Shown: positions 37,001-49,000 of the stretch, piece after piece
How the letters are laid out: each line of letters starts with the position of its first letter
Numbering within the stretch: position 1 is the first letter of the stretch
Assembly (NCBI GenBank): GCA_030248195.1
Contig: JASAND010024033.1
Location: 22,410 to 86,409 of the forward strand
Direction of reading: 5' to 3'
Source of the DNA: Trissonchulus latispiculum
Taxonomy: Eukaryota; Nematoda; Enoplea; Enoplida; Ironidae
Length of the DNA stretch: 64,000 bases
Position numbers and translations under genes: made by a program
The notes under the pieces: generated by a model
Databases searched by the model: none
What the model was told of the DNA's origin: nothing
What the model saw: the letters and a program-made list of their open reading frames with translations, nothing else

Positions 37001-40000
37001 CTGGAAACGGCCATCTGGCACAAGCTCTGTCAGATCTCCCAACTTGGCAGCCACATAACCCTTCACTGGGTACCTAGCCACGTTGGAATCCAGGGAAATG
37101 AGGCAGCTAACAGAGTGGCCAAGTCTGCGACTGCCCTGGAACAAGACCAGATTGGAATTGACCTAACTACTGCCAGGGCTACCATCAAACGCTACATAAA
37201 GGAAGAATGCCGCAGACTCTGGGCTCAGTACGACACCGAAGATATTTACGACGCCCACCTGCCAGTCGACCCTACACGCGAAGAAAACATGACCCGGAAA
37301 GAGCGTTGCGTTCTGTCACAACTCCGTTGCAAAGGCCACTCCCTACTCCTAGTTAAACAACGGTTCCGAATGGGACTATCCAATTCTCCATCCTGCCCGG
37401 AATGTGATAGTGAGGAGGAGGATCTAGCCCACCTCCTCCTGCACTGTCCAAACCATACCTCTGCCCGACGGCGGCACCTGGGGACAAGGCCGCGCCTGGA
37501 CATCCTATCCAAGGGTCCCCCCGGGTTCTGGCTTTCCTCCGGGATGTGGGGCGGATCTGATCCGTCCTAACCACATTGGGTCCCCCCAAGCTGGTCCAGG
37601 AACAGGAAGAAGAAGAAGGTGAGGTTGCTAAATCAAGAAGACTAGCTTTGAAAACGCTTAATATGGGCTAGGTTCTAAAAGAAAGGAGGACTAGGTTGTG
37701 GGCGAACTAATATGGGCACAGCGTCGCCGAACAACCCATATTCGCGGGTAAATATTATAGATTCATCTATATCGATTTCTAGACTTTAAATTATTAGTTA
37801 GATATTATTATTATTATTAATTAGATTCTAAATTAAATGATATAATCTATATCCGAATATTCGTACTTCCATGTATTACATATATATACAGACTTTTCCT
37901 TCGAGAAAGTCTAAGCTTACTAGTGTTCATTTTATGATTTATACAGACAGCATATTTAAAGAATAATTTCATAGCGATTGTCATTGACTGCAATCCTGCC
38001 GGATTGATATGAACCAATGGTTTTACCGCCACATCCCTATCTTTCTGTCCGATACTTGCCATAGTCCAACTAAATTTAAGGTATATATATGGCTAGCCTA
38101 ATACTGGCCAGGCAAACTACTACGTTCTCGCAGATTACCTATTCAACATTTTTACTCTAATGTTGACCGTTCTATATGTGACAAACGCTGAAGCGAAGCG
38201 TGCAAGCCCGCGAATATGGGTTGTTCGGCGACGCTGTGCCCATATTAGTTCGCCCACAACTTAGTCCTCCTTGCTTTTAGAACCTAGCCCATATTAAGCG
38301 TTTTCAAAGCTAGTCTTCTTGATTTCGCAACCTCACCTCATCCACCCTTATTACTTTTCAATGCTCCGGAGGAGCATTTTACTTTCTTGTATATATTGTC
38401 TTAAGAATCTGACTACGTACATGTACATATAGCAAGGTTAACAAAAAAATCACCCCGAAAATTCGCAAAAAAATCACCCACCTACAGGATTAATAACAAG
38501 CCGCAGCTGGAAAATTTATTTTTGGCGTGGTAATAGCCAGAGGTCCCAACCTTAACATATATAAGTTTGACCGCCGAGGCCCAACTCCTTCGACCAGGGT
38601 GCCCAAAATAGTCGACCCACCCCAAAATCGACCCTCGGACAACTCCGGACCAAAATTGAAAATTTTGCTATTACTCACTACGAACTTCGCTTGGCTAACC
38701 CATATTATCCGTGTAACATGTCCACACTCTGCACTATCTAGCCATATATTGGATATCTTGCCATGACCTCTGGGCTGGCCCACGGCGGGTGATTTTTTTG
38801 TGAAATTTTTCGCAAAAAATCACCCACAACTTTTTGTAAAAAGGTGCGGGGTGGTTGCTAGAGCAAAACTAACGCCCAATTCGAACTCTGCGACCCCGAA
38901 AACCTATATAGCACATGTTTTTATGTATCTCAGACCCGTTGCTGATGTGATGTGATCGGCTGTTAGTCATGACCCCTACCTTCCGGACCCAGGGGAGGTC
39001 AGGATCACTGTAATAAACCAGCAATCCGCGCTTTACTGAGCAGCTCGTTCCAAAAAGTATCACAGCACACAAACGCTGCCAGACATCACTAGCTACCACA
39101 GCGAACCAATAACTACTTATCCCAAAACGTAGCGGATCTCTTCTCCTGAGTTTTTTGTTTTTAATAACGATTGTTGCTCTGCTAGCTTTCGAAATATTAC
39201 ATTTCCTTCCCCAATCTAAAAACAAATTTGAGTTGCAGACGGTAAATTACGCGAAATTAGGCAATTTTTCCTGAAATACGCACAATTTTTTTGGGCCGTT
39301 GCGCCACAGTACGCAGAAATTTTCCCGCCAGACTAAACGCTACCCGAGAGCTAAGAGCTATAAGCTTAAGAGCCAAAATCTTAAGCATATAAACAAAAAC
39401 ACAGTAACCAAGCAAAACAAAAATCATACTAGCTAAACATAAGGAGAATACAATTACGCAAACAAGGGTTAAGTCAAAAGTTTAGACACAACAGCATAAA
39501 TACAGAAAACTTTAAGGTTAGTCAATACAGAGTAAATAAATAATAAATCTTTAAATACAGAGTAAATACGATTATATAAGTATTTATTTATACTGTCACA
39601 GCAAGAACAAAATATTGAAGGAATGCAAGAACGCGACATTGGCAGCAGTAAGGTACTAGGGGCTGAGTCCCCTTTAACCCGCCTGCTGCGGAAGAAGCCG
39701 CTTAGCTGGAATCCAAATGCAGCTTAATAAGTTCTAACAGTTTAACTCCCCCTTGTTGATTAATGTGTAAATCTACAGAACCGTCATACCGTTTTAAATA
39801 TAAGCTTTTGTCCAAAAATTCCTTGTGGCAATTTAGAAGAGAAACTCGTTCAGGAAACTCAGCTACCAAGGCAGCCAAGCTTTTATTAACCGCCTGAAGT
39901 AGACGTTCCATACTTGATAATTTTCCGCTTCCGTTACTGTCACAGTGCCGTGGGAGTATCTCTAAAATGCTGAGAGAAACCTCAGGTCGTTCATTCAGAA

Positions 40001-43000
40001 ACCTAATTATACCAGCACGATACTGCCGAATAATGTCCTTGGTCTTCCGAGGTTCCAAGGTCCCATCCGGAGCTCTGCGATCGCTGATGGGCAAGTTGTT
40101 CGTTCCTCCAACAATCACGCAATACTTGTACCCAGGATGAGCGGCGGCTCTCGCCAGCTTCAGTAAGGACTGGATCCGAGCTCCCGGAACCACCACCAAG
40201 TGGCTGCCTTCGGAGTCGGGAAATGCTCGTCCCAGCGAGTCACTGAGTATTAGTGCCGCCGGAAACTGGTACAATTCCATGAGATGGTCACGAACCAACA
40301 TCAGGCAACGGCCCTGAAAATTCAACCCCGGGAGTGGGCCCTTATATCGGGCCACAGCGTAGGCACTCAACTTGGCCCCCCAGAAATCATCTGTGGGACT
40401 CGCCTCCACCAACACCTTCGGAGAGGTTGCCAATAGAAATTCCCGCAGCCGACTGGACTTTGTAAACTTAGCCATCAGCAAACCCATCATGATTGGGACG
40501 GACACTATGGACCATTTTGACCTGCGGAAGCCTTGGATTTTCCAATTCTTGGCCCTGGCTTTAGCTTGAAAGGGATTTCCTAGGTGCAGAATTTCATCCC
40601 AACTGACGTCGTCTTCGAAGAAGAAGGCCTTCGCAAAGGTGTAGCCAAGCTCCGAAGCTAAGAAAGTTTCCCCAAGGAATGAAATAGAAAGGTCAGGCGC
40701 CATATATATACATGTTGGATAGGACATGCTGAGAGCCAAAAAAAGGAAGAACGTTGCGGTCTTCACAGTCCTCCTAAAACAAATAATCAATGCTGTACTG
40801 GGGTCTGTATTCCCCTAAACATGCATGATCATTTGCATTAAGAGAATAAACAAATAATCAATGCTGCACTGGGGACAGTTTGCCCCTAAACTCACATATG
40901 ACTATTTGTTGCCAAAAAGTAGCTTGTTTTTTACTCCAAAATATTGCTGAGATTTATCACATATGTGGGCTAAAGCCACATAAAACTAATGCTATATTTG
41001 AATTGTGCGCCCAAAAAACCTATACAGGCAAGTTTTAGGCTTCCTGGGCCTTGAAATAAACTTTTTGACCAGTCACGTGACCCAGGGCCAAGTCACGTGA
41101 CCAGTCCAGCTGCGAAATTACTTCTCCAAATTGATTGCGCTGTGCTTACTAAAGCAATAGAACACCAAATAAGTAGATTTTCAGTTTCCTGGAGTCATTA
41201 AACAGTGTTAAGAGAATCGGCCAGGGTAGCCACTTTGGACCCAGGGGTCGAGAACCAAAATTCGAAGTCCAGCCTGCTCAAAAAAACTTGGGGGTCCAAA
41301 TTTTTTATATCATAACACCATGGACTATGCTCTATTTATCCATGAAAAGAAAAATTTCCTAGCTGTATCCTGAGATTTGATCTGTGGGTGATTTTTTGCG
41401 AACCCGTGATTTTTTTGTGAATTCGTTAACAAAAAAATCACAAAAATTTTTTACTACTCTCGCTACACACGGACTATCGGCATGAAATTAGCATCGTATA
41501 TAGATGGGGGCATTACCAGTTGATACATACCAAAATTATTTCGATCGGACTTCATTTGCGAAAATGGCAGCAAAAATTCGATTTTTGATTTTTTATTAAC
41601 TTTGCTATGTCGTGTTGTTTTCAGAAAGCCATGTTCCTGTCTGGCGATTGCATCATAGACGCTGGAGGATTGCAGGATGCCCTTCTGCAAGAGATAAGCC
41701 GGCTTGGTAAGGTAAGCATTTGTCACCATTTACCCTTTTACAGTTCATGCCGCCAGTTAAATTTTTCTGCCTCTGGGCTGACTCACTACTGTTATCTTTC
41801 TTGACCGTGACGGCAGGTTAAAATGCTGTTGTTTGGACATCTCAAAAGCAAGATGTCCAGCCTTAGCCCAGTTCCAGTGCTGCCCTCATTTTACGCACCT
41901 ATCAGCGGGGCATTGAAAGCGGTGTGATTGGGCTGCTTCTGAAGCCTCACAGGTTGTACAATCGAAAGACGGAATGGTGGGAGGTCATCATCACTCATTA
42001 AAGCCATGTGGTCGCATTCATGAAACGCTGTTTGTTGTTTCAGGCGGTCACGTGATTGAGGGTTGCGGCATCGACTCCGTCAACCTGGATGACCAGAACC
42101 GTGTGACTGGAGTGGAGACGGAAACTGGTCCGGTTGCCTGCGAAGGTTTTGTGAACGCTTCCGGAGTGGTGAGTCGGGTCTTTTTGCTAGCTTTCATAGA
42201 GTATATATTATGTACTGTGTACGAGACGAGAATGTAAAATTTTCTGCCAATGGTCTCCAATTATTCAGTCGTTATTGCACTTGAAGGATGTCTTTGTCGC
42301 CTTTTAAGTTTAATTGATGGTGCACTTCTCAAATTCGGTAGCTATCAATTTAGCTTTTTATCTTTTGTATTTTTTAGTTTTGTATTTTACTTTCCTATTT
42401 CAACGTATGTAGAAGAGCGTTGTCGTTAACGGTGTTCTTGATTGCAGTACGCCAACAGCATTTACTGTCGTGGACGACCAATTGGACTGTCGCACTTACC
42501 AGTTCACTCTCAGCCGCATTCTCAGATGATAATTAAGTCTAACGTACAGTTGGGCTCTAGTGAGTTTCAAACTTTTAGCACAAACTTTAGCATTACCTCA
42601 TAGTTTTGCAATGAGCTGTAGTGTATAAGATAAGTCCGTTGTATTTTTACAATGCACTTCGCTGGCTTTTTCCTAGGCAAAAATTTCTGGGGGGGGGGAA
42701 GTCTGGGGGGGAGAAACATTTTTCAAAAAATGCCTAAAAATAGCTATTTTTTGCTGCTAAGCTAAAAACTTAACTATTTTTAACTTAAATTTAAGCTTAA
42801 AATAGCTAAAAAATGCTTAAAAATGGCTAAAAATCCGGCGAAGCCGGAAAAATTTTTCAAAATTTACCCTCAAAACCCTATTTTTCCGGGCATTTTAGAG
42901 TTCTGGGGGAAAGCCCGAATCCTGGGGGGGGGGGGCGATTCTGGGGGGGCACCCAAGTCTGGGGGGAACGAATTTCTGGGGGGGCCCCCACCCCCCCTGT

Positions 43001-46000
43001 AGGAAAAAGCCAGCTTCGCAGTTTACGACAGGATGATGTGCATTGTTTTGAATTGATAAAATTTTCTGCTGCTCCTTCCTGTTTTTTATAAAAAATTATG
43101 AAAAAACTCCTGCCTGCAGAGGTCACTATTAGGCAAAGCATTCGTCCGAAACAGGACAGAGCCAGTGGGCGCTGTGAGCGCTCTCACCCAGAAAACGAAT
43201 CCCTGGACTTACTGTTTTTTAGTTATACACGATCTGGATGCAAATGTGATGATTGTTCCTGGCATCGGGGCTCAGCAGACTGGCCTGTACATTTGCACCG
43301 GATATCAACTGGCCAGTTCCAGCGAGACACAACGATCCTCTTCCTCCTCCTCCTCCTCCACTTCCTCTCGTGACTCACAGCGGAGGGATAGTCCTGAGGA
43401 CTGGGACTCTTTTTGTAGGTTCTGTAAAGAAATTCGTTTGGTTGCTTGCCTTTGTTAAACAGTGTTTCCCTTCCGTATTAATGTTCACTTGACATTTAGA
43501 AGCATACCGGGTCAAAGTGTTTGGAAAATGAAATTTGGTGCATAAAAGCTGGTCATTATTTTACGTTTGTTTTAGATCCGGTGTTGGAGTCCTTGACAGA
43601 GCATTTCCCTTTCCTTGGTGACATGGTCGTGGACAGGCTGCACAGTAGACGAGAAGCGGTAACTGCTGATGGTTACCTCTGTATGGGAGAACTTCCCAAG
43701 GTATGTATACGTATTGCTTAAGTTGTTACGTATGTACGTCATAGATAATTAAATGCTCAAGGTTTGAACAGGGTGATTTGGTATTTTCACAGCGGAGACG
43801 TGCCTGTTGTTGTTGTTGTTGTTGTTTGGTAGGCGGTCGTTGTTGGTTTCCCATAAACGGCGGACTATATAAGTCCGCTCCTCCGGAGGTAGGCCAGGAC
43901 TGCCTCCGGATTCCGTCTAAGGCAGGACAGGTCAGGGGACATGCCTAGGTGCCGGATTCGGTGAACGGCGTGGGCGGGGCAATTGAGGAGGACATGGGAG
44001 AGGGTCCCAGACTCCTCTCCGCAGTCAGGGCATATCGGGGACGGCCATTGCTCAGGGTCAATCACATGGCGGAATTCAGACAGTAACATTGATTTTTCAG
44101 TTCGTAGCTGACTCAGGATCACCCTGTCCCTTCTTGGGAGACCTGATTCCAGATGAGGTGGAGTGGGGCCATCTTGGCGGAAGATTTCTTTTGTCCGTTG
44201 GTGGGTACAACTAGTTAGCCAGGAGTTTCTGACGAATCTCCTGATGGTTGATTTTGGGGAGGCATAGTCGCTTGGTACAGCCTCCTGTTGCATTGATGAG
44301 CCTTGCGCCGCCAGTTGATCAGCTGTTTCATTCCCGGCTATATTGGAGTGACCGGGGATCCACTGTATCGTACAACGCTGCTCTGCGAGATGCCATAATT
44401 TCTCCCATATATTGGCTAAGATCGGACTGATAGTGGAGCGGATTCCTGATTTTAGCAGACGGACGACAGACTGTGAATCCGTGAATATGACAATTCTGTC
44501 ATGTGGTCTGAGGTGCCCTTTATTTCTGGCCACCCAATTCAGACCTTCACTAATCGCCAGGAGTTCCGCTTTGAAGCTGTTGCAGGCAGCCCCTGCAGGG
44601 ACAGAAATGGAAATTGGTTCTTGTAGTCGTTGCCACTCCACAAGAATGCCACTTCCTCCGTTTGAGGTGCCTCCGACGGCTGCTCCGCCGCTCCGAAGAG
44701 ATCCGCTTTGCCGCAGTGGAGCGGCTTGCCGAGCCGATTCTCCTGCCCGGAAGAATACGGCCTCATACGAAAAGGATCCCACTCCCCGTGGTTCCCTTAG
44801 CGGGTGGGTGCCTCCTCCTCTCCGTCCAATGCAGGGTTTTTGGTGGGGGGTCCTGGTAAGCCGGTGTACTGGGTCCTCATCCTCTTGATAGCCGGTGATA
44901 TCGAGAGAAACCCCGGGCCAAATCCACCCCGCCCTAAATGGCCCTGCGCGACCTGCGGACTGGCTGTTGGGTACTCAGGGTACTCCATCAAATGCACAGA
45001 CTGTATGCTCTGGGCACATTCAGGAGACGTGCCTCCCTCCCGAAACCTACCTACCCGAACTCTTCTTCCGTTCGTGAACCTGCTCGTCCGGAGGATTGTG
45101 TCCTCCTGAGGACACCCACTGTTTAATGGACCCACCTTTAAAACAATTTCATTTTTCTCCAAATATCTATTTGTAGCTAAAATCCAGGCGTTTTTGAGAC
45201 ACGTTTTGCGTATTCGCATGCAAATAAGCTAAATTACACTAATTTATGGCTAATTTTCATTAACAGGTGAACATTAAAATTTTTACCTCTCCGACCCCCT
45301 CTTCAGGGGAAATTTCTACTCTGTTACATCCTGGTGGTTTAATACTAGAGGCGTGGAAAATTCAAGTATACATGATTGTTAGCGTGCTTATCTAGCTCTG
45401 TCAAAATTAATCTTCCTGGAAGATACAGGGAACGACTTTGTTTCAGCTGAAGCATTACTATGTATTTGGTGGTTGGTGTGGACACGGGCTGAGTATGGCC
45501 TTGGGTGCTGGAGAAATTCTGGCAGATTGGATTATCAATGATGAGAAACCATCGGGTGGGATTGATCAGTTGGATGTGGCCCGATTCCTTCCACTACACT
45601 ACAACGAAACCTATCTGCGAGAACGGGCGCCTGAAGTTTTTGGTATACAGCTTTTCCTCGTTTCCCTTCCTTCGTTATTGCTGCGAGTTTCATATTACGT
45701 ATATCGTCAGATTGTGTCACAGCAGGTATATAGAAACTAGCCCACGTGTACTCGATTTAGATACTAAAATATCTTAGCTTTTATGAGTGTACTGGTTTTT
45801 TCTTGGCCAAGCTTTTGGGGGAAATCCTTGGAAATGGAAGGGGAATTTTTCGAAAAAATGCTTTAAAGTCATCTTGTTTTTCTCCAGATCTGATTTGAGA
45901 GTCTTAGCCTATCTATACTACCACGTACACCAACCAAATGTTTGACATTTTACTTAGTTATGGAAATAGTTTCCTGTGTAGGATTAAATGTGACTAGACT

Positions 46001-49000
46001 GATTCGATTAGTTAGTGAAGGACTTCTGACCTGGTTCAGGATTTGTTCGATTTTGGTAAAATGTCTACAGGCGGGCATTGGCTTCTGGAAGGTCCCCGGC
46101 GGCGTTAGATCGGATATGGGCTCTTTCAGGTCGTATTCCAGGTCGTCAATTGATTCAGATTCGTCCGAGTCCTGAGTTAGATCTGTCATGTTGGTGTTGG
46201 TTTTTTCTGTTTCCTCGCCGACATTTTCCCATACTGTGCACTCTAGACTGGGCACCAGTTGCAGATCAGCTATTGTTCTGAAATCACAATAAATTGCTTC
46301 ATTTCTTGTATATCTGATGTAAATAATATGTCGGATTATTTATTGACTTCTGACAAGTTGAAATTAGTACATTTCGTTATTTAATTATCCATTGGTTAGT
46401 TTGAAAATTTATCTGAAGCATTATTTTAGACGAAGTGAAAGATTATTTTATCTTGGAATTATACTGAGCATTGAATCGTAAAATCTTAACTCAGTAAAAA
46501 TTTAATTTCTAATTATTTCTTACTTTGTATCGTCTTCCAGACAGCCAATAAAATATTGCGCTGAGCGTTTCATTTTTGGAACATATTTTTCATGAGCCTT
46601 GGCCACCTCTACCCCCTTCCTCCTTGCCAGGGCTGTCTTTATGTTTTTCGGTTTTGTTGTGATTTGACTGGTAGCCTTGTGCAGTCGTCTAACGATGCTC
46701 ACCTCCGGCGGACTTGGTTCAAACATATCGGAGGAATAAAAGCCTAGCTGGGGTGAAATTCCCAGCTGCTGAAGATCTGGCCTGGGACTAAGCTCTGGCG
46801 TTCTTGTGGGAAGGACAAAGTTTGGCGGTGGTTGTAGGTTAAAGGCTGGTCCTCCCGTTAACTGTTGGTAAGGATATCTGTAGGCGGCCTGTAGGGCACC
46901 GCTTGGGAATGGGCCACTAAAGGATGGAAATGCGTAGTTTGGCGGCCAGATTTGATGGGCTACGGTGTCAATTAGGTTTGGCGGCGGAGGCTGAGTGTAG
47001 ATTAGGATGGCCGTTGGTGTTGGGAGTACTGGAGGAGTAGTTGGTGTCATCTCTCGAGATAAGACTGTGTAACTGACATTCAGTGGCACTGGTGATAGGG
47101 CAGTTTTATCCTTTCTGTGACTTTCATCTTCCTCTTCCGTTGTCGGTGTTTTTCTTTCCGTTTTTGATAGGAGATTGTCTGATTTTTTGGTCTGAACCGG
47201 TGTTGTGGATCGTGTTTTGTGTCGATTCAGCCGGCGACGATGATTGCTATCCCCTCTGCGCGGAGGCTGACTTTGATTTAGGTTAAACTTAACTCTGGGT
47301 GACCGTTTTGCGGTCTGCACTGTTTCGCTGGCATGTCGAAGCGGTACCAGGTATTTGCTGGTCTGTCTTTTCTGGGGACTGGTTTCTTCAGAAGGATATA
47401 ATTCCGAGGAGAGATCGCTGGCAGTTGATCCGTTTCCGGTTAGGGAAAGCGAATCCGAATGCGCAATTCTTGATCTGTGTCTTCTTGGTAGAACGTTTTT
47501 GTGAGTTCTTCTGGTTCGACGTGGTACATCCCAGTAGTCCTTGTCCTTTTCTTCCATAGTTTTTTGGCTTTACGTTACTTTTTGTTGTTGAGTCAAATTG
47601 CCTTTTTCGATAATTTTCAGTCCTTTTAGATGCAAAGAAACACGAGTGAATTTTTCTAGAGTTAACAGTGGTGGGACGAATCTTTAGTTTCAAATATTTG
47701 TTTTCCTCGATTTGGATTTACTTTTTTATGTGAAGTAACATGAAGTTGGCCTTTCTTTGCTATATAACGTTGTGTACATGCCTAATTACTGTTGTTTAAT
47801 AATTTTTAAATTAACTTTAAGTTTAATTTCAGCTTCCACTTATCAGCTAGTGCCTCAGAGTCACCAGTGTCGGACGGCTCGAAATGTCAGACGTTCGGCC
47901 ATCTATGCGAGTCTGAGAGACAAGGGAGCTGTTTTTGGTGAAATGATGGGTTATGAGAGACCCTTGTTTTTTAATAAAAGTATATATGCATTTTAAAAAT
48001 TAGTTAAACTTGATTTTTTGAAAACTACGAACATAGTGTGGACATAATAATATCCTGCGATTCATGTGTAAAGATTCCTTTCGGTTGTGACTAAATGGTT
48101 TTGCTGTTGTGAATGAACTAAATGTGAATTAGAAATCCATTGCATCAGCTTTCCGTGAGCTACCATTGTTCTGCATGTGTTCCTGTGTTGCTGAAATTCA
48201 CTGAATAGCTACAGATTAGCTGCTAATAATACAGATAGATTTGTGAGCAGTGATTCGTAAAATATTGCACTACTTTGTTTCAGGAATTGCTGCATCTACT
48301 GAAAATTTGCACGTGACTGAAGAGGGTGGAAAACCGGGGACTCCAGCCTGGTTCGACGACGTGTCCAGTGAATATGAGGCTTGTCGGCAGCGCGTTGGTC
48401 TGGTGGATATGTCTAACTTTTCTAAATTTGAGATTTCTGTAAGTTTTTGGCAGTGGCACGCATAGGCAATTTTGTCGAGGGGGCAGATCTCAAAAAAATG
48501 GGGGGGGGGGGAGGCTGCCCCCCCTCCGGAAGTAGAAACTTTCTACTATTCTTCTGGTTGGTAGAGCCTGCCCTTTTGTGGTTTTGAGATTCGGACGTTT
48601 TAAGTTTTGGATTATTCAATTAAGTTTTGCATTAAATAAAATTATATACGTAATTAATTGGATTTTTCATTATTTCAAGAGACAAATCACTGAGTTTTTT
48701 CCTTAGAATAAAGTAGGATAGTTGTTGTCTCCAGTTTAATTTTATGTATCAACTTACGTAGCTAGATTTTTATGACCATTCACTGCCAAAGAGAAAATCA
48801 AAACCAAACTGAAATTGAGTAAAAGGTGCATAAACTATCAAATAAACCCATTTTATGGACCACCGTTTCATATTCAAGCATAGTTGCATCTGAGCCACTA
48901 CGATCGTTATCACCCGTAGCGTATCCATCTTCACTTCTCACAGAATCACATAACCAAAAGGCATTTTAAGTGTATACACATATTTTGTACAAATAACATA

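Larger units (their letters stand above)
33068..37616 (+). mobile_element. Degenerate I/ingi-like LINE with 2A peptide and RNase H
   Basis: A nearly complete but broken non-LTR retrotransposon. Order: 2A-like peptide and PHD-like zinc finger, APE endonuclease, reverse transcriptase, RNase H, C-terminal Cys-His knuckle, and a GAAGAAGAAG tail. It is flanked by a 10-bp target duplication AGGTGAGGTT (33058-33067 and 37617-37626). Frameshifts or stops interrupt it near 33,400, 34,380, 34,743, 35,705, 36,210, 36,712 and 36,830-36,960. Confidence 0.85.
33006..38390. mobile_element. ACAAG-family inverted-repeat element split by a LINE
   Basis: The left arm is 33006-33067 plus 37627-37748; the right arm is about 38205-38390, its reverse complement (each ~185 bp, starting ACAAGAAAGTAAAATGC). 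Without the LINE the element is about 0.8 kb with no transposase. Its arms carry repeated AATATGGGC words and resemble the element at 53601-54508. Confidence 0.8.
29212..41624 (+). other. PDPR intron 4 (12.4 kb)
   Basis: Much longer than any other intron of the gene (next largest 2.2 kb). It contains a 405-bp inverted-repeat element, a satellite, a LINE nested in a second inverted-repeat element, and the antisense NADAR-SGNH gene. Stretches 29,212-30,383, 31,120-31,860 and 38,831-39,580 hold nothing I recognise. Confidence 0.75.
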
